Virus record (IMG/VR): IMGVR_UViG_3300021598_001044 | Location: 1-28,488 of that record | Strand: one strand, 5' to 3' | Length of the DNA: 28,488 bases | Source: a virus | Part shown: one piece after another, positions 26,041-28,488 of the stretch | How positions within the stretch are numbered: position 1 is the first letter of the stretch | Layout: each line of letters opens with the position of its first letter | Notes under the pieces: model-generated | Database searches by the model: none | Seen by the model: only the letters and a program-made list of their open reading frames with translations | What the model was told of the DNA's origin: nothing | Translations under genes and position numbers: made by a program

Positions 26041-26355
26041 TTACCGCTTATAGAGATAGCCGCCGTGGGGATCAATACGTTCCCGAAGAACGTCCATGTC
26101 TGTGGCAAGATTGTACCGCGCATCCTTGGCGGGCGCCGCCCATCCTGCCGCCTTGTAGAGCATACCATCCTCACCCACAAAGGCATGAACCGACCGATTT
26201 CCATGCTTACCTGCCGACACCACACGGTGATACTTACGTCCCTTCATGATGTAATACTTATCGGGCTCCAGATTGGGATAATACTTGGCGTAATACGTGT
26301 TCACCGCCTGAATGAGAACGTCAAGATACTCCTGAATGAGCAAATCCGTGTTCAT
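26041..26355 (-). CDS. 104-aa conserved phage protein (SVHAFV...AAPAKxARYNL type)
   Basis: ATG 26355 has AGGAG 6 nt upstream and is the first start after the promoter at 26382-26410. The block KYHRVVSAGKHGNRSVHAFVGEDGMLYKAAGWAAPAKDARYNL resembles a small protein I recall in many T4-like aquatic phages (SVxAFVxxxxGxxxKxAxWxxPAKxxRxNL). The N-terminal helix LIQEYLDVLIQAVNTYYAKY precedes it. Function unknown. The frame is open to 26403, but that region is promoter and leader. Confidence 0.8.
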   Translation of the reverse strand: MNTDLLIQEYLDVLIQAVNTYYAKYYPNLEPDKYYIMKGRKYHRVVSAGKHGNRSVHAFVGEDGMLYKAAGWAAPAKDARYNLATDMDVLRERIDPHGGYLYKR

Positions 26356-26381
26356 ATCATCTCCTGTGAAGTTATATATGA

Positions 26382-26410
26382 AATATAGCACGACAGGGAC
26401 CATTTGTCAA
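26382..26410 (-). promoter_or_regulatory. Family promoter P10 (genes 26041-25032 leftward)
   Basis: Reverse strand TTGACA (26410-26405), spacer AATGGTCCCTGTCGTGC, TATATT (26387-26382). The gene start is 26 nt downstream with AGGAG. A diverged 25-nt dyad lies 9 nt upstream. Confidence 0.87.
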
Positions 26411-26419
26411 GTCCCTGTC

Positions 26420-26444
26420 TAAGTGCTTATAAATCAACAACTTA
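26420..26444. repeat. 25-nt dyad, copy 5 (diverged)
   Basis: TAAGTGC (26420-26426) at one end and CAACTTA (26438-26444) at the other. It has the same length and the same distance to the -35 box as copies 3 and 4, but the right arm has mismatches. Confidence 0.6.
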
Positions 26445-26452
26445 CAGCATCT

Positions 26453-27082
26453 CTACAGAGTGGAATTCTCCATGATGGGGAACTTTTCTGCGAGAGCAAG
26501 ATAATTTCGATATAATTCGGAACTATGATCCTGAGTATCTTGCCATAACATACGGAACACACCGCGACTCTTAATCACACGCATAATCCGATATCCCAGT
26601 GATGCTTTTTCATAAAAGGGTGTGACATATCCTTCGGAGTCAATATGATGCATTGTACCACAGTGATAGAACCATGGCGCAAAGGGAATCTTCGTGACAA
26701 TATCACCATCATTCACCCACCGATGATGTGGGAAGGGTAGTGTGTTGAAATGATTAATGAATGTACGATTTCCCACACGAGGACTTCCATATGTGAATAA
26801 TCCTGCTGGGTTTGGGAGTGTGTCATCTGTGGCGAACCGATATGCCATAATGGTAGCCATTGCGGCACCTAAGCTATGTCCTGTAAACCAAACTTTTTTC
26901 TGTGTGTGTTGGGCGAGTGCCATGATGGGTTGCCAAATTTTATCAACATAATGGTTGAAGCCAATATGTAATTTACCATGTGCCACTGTGGTTTTGGAAA
27001 TACTTAAATCGGCTTTCACATCAGAGAATTGTTTTACTTCTGTGCCACGACAGGCAACGATGAAATTGTTATCATTATACAC
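26453..27082 (-). CDS. Class 3 lipase-like alpha/beta hydrolase, N-terminus likely frameshifted
   Basis: 209 aa from GTG 27082. FIVACRGTE is the oxyanion strand. GHSLGAAMA (nucleophile Ser) and FTYGSPRVGN are the class 3 lipase signature. NDGDIVTKIP carries the catalytic Asp, and the HHIDSEG region a candidate His. The protein would hydrolyse ester lipids. The only in-frame start is a GTG, at YNDNNF, within the first family strand. The same frame is open another 36 nt upstream (FSQTLVVVYND) with no start codon. An ATG-led ORF in a neighbouring frame (27140-27075) supplies the missing start if one T of a T5 run is skipped. Truncation, an assembly error or programmed shifting are all possible. 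Confidence 0.82.
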   Translation of the reverse strand: MYNDNNFIVACRGTEVKQFSDVKADLSISKTTVAHGKLHIGFNHYVDKIWQPIMALAQHTQKKVWFTGHSLGAAMATIMAYRFATDDTLPNPAGLFTYGSPRVGNRTFINHFNTLPFPHHRWVNDGDIVTKIPFAPWFYHCGTMHHIDSEGYVTPFYEKASLGYRIMRVIKSRGVFRMLWQDTQDHSSELYRNYLALAEKFPIMENSTL

Positions 27083-27140
27083 AACTACTAAGGTTTGCGA
27101 AAAAGGCGCTTTGTTCTATTAATGTTTTTTCAGAAATCAT
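27075..27140 (-). pseudogene. Detached N-terminus of the lipase gene (21-codon ORF in another frame)
   Basis: ATG 27140 overlaps the stop of the upstream large gene as ATGA, the junction style used throughout. It reads MISEKTLIEQSAFFANLSSC-V. Skipping one base at the A5/T5 run (27100-27104) converts it to MISEKTLIEQSAFSQTLVVV and fuses it in frame to the lipase. This is a single-base frameshift, natural or a sequencing artefact. Confidence 0.6.
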
Positions 27141-28488
27141 AACGTTACCCGTGAGCCAATCAGTAAGAAGTTTAGAGGTTTTTGTTTAGGTGTAATCATG
27201 ACGCGATGTGCCGCTGTCACACCAAAGCGGCGTGACAATTTATAATCCCATCCACTACCCAACATCATGCTAACATCTGTGTTTGTTGTGAGTCCCGTCA
27301 TGGAATTATATGCCACAGGACTACCCATTAAAAATACTTGAGGTGTGACTGTTACCCGAGGATTTATGATGATGGGTGGGTGCATCCAGAATGCCACTGC
27401 CGATGTTGCCCAACTTGTATTGTACCCGTGAGTTTCTACAACTAAACTATCAGGCATATATGTTAATGGTACTTGATATTTATCAAAGAAGATACGACGA
27501 ATTTCTGCACTGTCTGTAACGACATTACGTTGTCCATTGGGCATGAACAATCCAATGGCACCTAAACTGACACCATATACACCATATCTAGGATTGGGTT
27601 TCACCCAAGTATACCCCGTCATTTGCATCAATGTACCTTTTAAATAGGCACTGGTACTACCAAATGAGTGAATGGTACTGAGTTTTCCTTTTTTGAAACT
27701 CATCTTGGTATATGACAATGACAAGGCACCTTGGTCTAATGTAGACCACAACATAGTAGTGGCACCATAACTCTTGTCCCCTGCCAATGAGGATTGTGAA
27801 ACACCCACAGTAATGATTTGTGACACACCGCCCGCGGGATCCTGTCCTGTTGTTAAGTCGGATGCCACCATAAGAGGATTGACCCGTGCCTCATTCTTTT
27901 TCTTTTCATCCTTTTTATCTTCTTTCTTTTCTTCTTTTTTCTCTTCGGATTTTTCTTCTGATTTACTTTCCGATTTGCTTTCTTCGGATTTACTTTCCGA
28001 CTTACTTTCCGAACTACTTTCTGACTTAGCTTCTGCTTTAGTTTCCGTTTTGGTTTCACCACTTGAACTACTGGAACTGCTTGATGATGAACTACTTGAC
28101 GAAGAACCACCTGATGATGAGCTACTAGGTGCCGGAGCGTCAGGCTTAGGTGCCGCCGGAGTTGGGGGTGGTGCTGTAGGTGCTGCTGAAGTTGCGGCAC
28201 TTGATGCGGCGCCTGAGGCAGCAGAGCTAGCAGAGCTACTTGCCGCTCCTGATGCCGCACTTGATGCCGCCGATGACGCTGCGCTGGATGCGGCACTCGA
28301 AGCCGCCGATGATGCCGCACTTGATGCTGCGGCACTTGCCGCTGCTGTAGCAGCCGCCGCAGCGGCTTGTGTTGCTGCCTGTGTGGCGGCTTGTTGCACA
28401 ACAGGATTGTTTGTAACAGGACATGGAGTACTCATAATTAATTGATTAATCCATGTCATTAATTCACCAGCAGCTGCCTGCTGTGCCG
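27137..28488 (-). CDS. Low-complexity Ala/Ser and Lys/Glu protein with beta-rich C-terminal domain (5' end outside window)
   Basis: An in-window ATG at 28459 gives 440 aa, but the frame stays open to the edge (AQQAAAGELMTW...), so the real start is probably upstream. Order: short N-terminus (INQLIMSTPCPVTNN), an Ala/Ser repeat tract of about 80 residues (SAASSAAS units), a Pro spacer, a Ser run, a Lys/Glu/Ser charged tract, then about 245 residues of alternating strands (ITVGVSQSSLAGDKSYGATTML, LSLSYTKMSF, YGVYGVSLGAIGLF, VTVTPQVFLMGSPV). The C-terminal part looks like an outer-membrane barrel or a phage surface protein. The tract could be a flexible spacer. No family recognised. Confidence 0.75.
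   Translation of the reverse strand, partial: AQQAAAGELMTWINQLIMSTPCPVTNNPVVQQAATQAATQAAAAAATAAASAAASSAASSAASSAASSAASSAASSAASGAASSSASSAASGAASSAATSAAPTAPPPTPAAPKPDAPAPSSSSSGGSSSSSSSSSSSSSSSGETKTETKAEAKSESSSESKSESKSEESKSESKSEEKSEEKKEEKKEDKKDEKKKNEARVNPLMVASDLTTGQDPAGGVSQIITVGVSQSSLAGDKSYGATTMLWSTLDQGALSLSYTKMSFKKGKLSTIHSFGSTSAYLKGTLMQMTGYTWVKPNPRYGVYGVSLGAIGLFMPNGQRNVVTDSAEIRRIFFDKYQVPLTYMPDSLVVETHGYNTSWATSAVAFWMHPPIIINPRVTVTPQVFLMGSPVAYNSMTGLTTNTDVSMMLGSGWDYKLSRRFGVTAAHRVMITPKQKPLNFLLIGSRVTL

Noticed and set aside
27774-28445. Long rightward ORF (223 aa) antisense to the low-complexity gene
   Set aside because: It exists only because the Ala/Ser and Lys/Glu repeats lack stops on the other strand; the composition is repetitive and there is no start signal.
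1-28488. tRNA genes, integrase and insertion-sequence ends
   Set aside because: Looked for tRNA-like T-loop sequences and transposase or integrase motifs; none was convincing.

Overview
The window looks like part of a tailed-phage genome (Caudoviricetes) of T4-type gene content, probably from an aquatic Gram-negative host. The evidence is wall-to-wall small genes with 1-, 4- or 8-nt start/stop overlaps. Phage-typical genes are present: a UvsE-type UV endonuclease, a T4 DsbA-like late-transcription protein, dCMP deaminase, an AAA+ ATPase, a secreted amidase, a DUF7249-like protein and many small zinc-binding proteins. Auxiliary metabolic genes are numerous, and I see no tRNA, rRNA, CRISPR array or integrase. 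Nearly everything reads leftward (minus strand). Only the dCMP deaminase and its partner at 24107-25035 read rightward. Host and exact phage group cannot be fixed from the sequence alone.

Layout. (1) 1-7475: six tandem, overlapping radical SAM genes of the N-terminal-Twitch/SPASM type, the first cut by the window edge. They are headed by a SAM methyltransferase (7511-8125) and a 35-aa ORF (8122-8229). (2) 8226-11079: GMP reductase, DsbA-like protein, exported amidase, PspC-domain protein and UvsE, all downstream of one promoter at 11107-11135. (3) 11143-15412: a second polycistron from a promoter at 15442-15470. It holds a four-Cys finger protein, an A-type Fe-S carrier, short PurA, a CysC-like kinase fused to a nucleotidylyltransferase, DUF2061, a QueC-like PP-loop enzyme, two small proteins, a sulfotransferase and two tiny Arg/Lys-rich proteins. 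(4) 15474-18427: a possible nuclease, conserved phage proteins, a lipoprotein and tiny membrane proteins. (5) 18430-23640: a visibly GC-richer block of very small genes, most preceded by its own near-identical sigma70-type promoter (TTGACA, 17-nt spacer, TATATT-like). Several promoters place the start codon only 5-7 nt after the -10 box, so their mRNAs should be leaderless. (6) 23641-24106: a repeat-rich divergent intergenic region. (7) 24107-28488: the rightward deaminase pair, then leftward small genes, a class 3 lipase with an apparent +1 frameshift at its N-terminus, and a large low-complexity plus beta-rich protein that runs off the window.

How the genes may work together. GMP reductase and PurA would form a GMP to IMP to adenylosuccinate route, steering guanine nucleotides toward adenine; dCMP deaminase steers dCMP toward dUMP/dTMP. 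The CysC-like kinase and the sulfotransferase suggest PAPS-dependent sulfation. The A-type carrier could supply Fe-S clusters to the six radical SAM enzymes. The radical SAM/methyltransferase cluster is the best candidate for an undescribed system. Its substrate is unknown, and any peptide, glycan or nucleic-acid role is inference.
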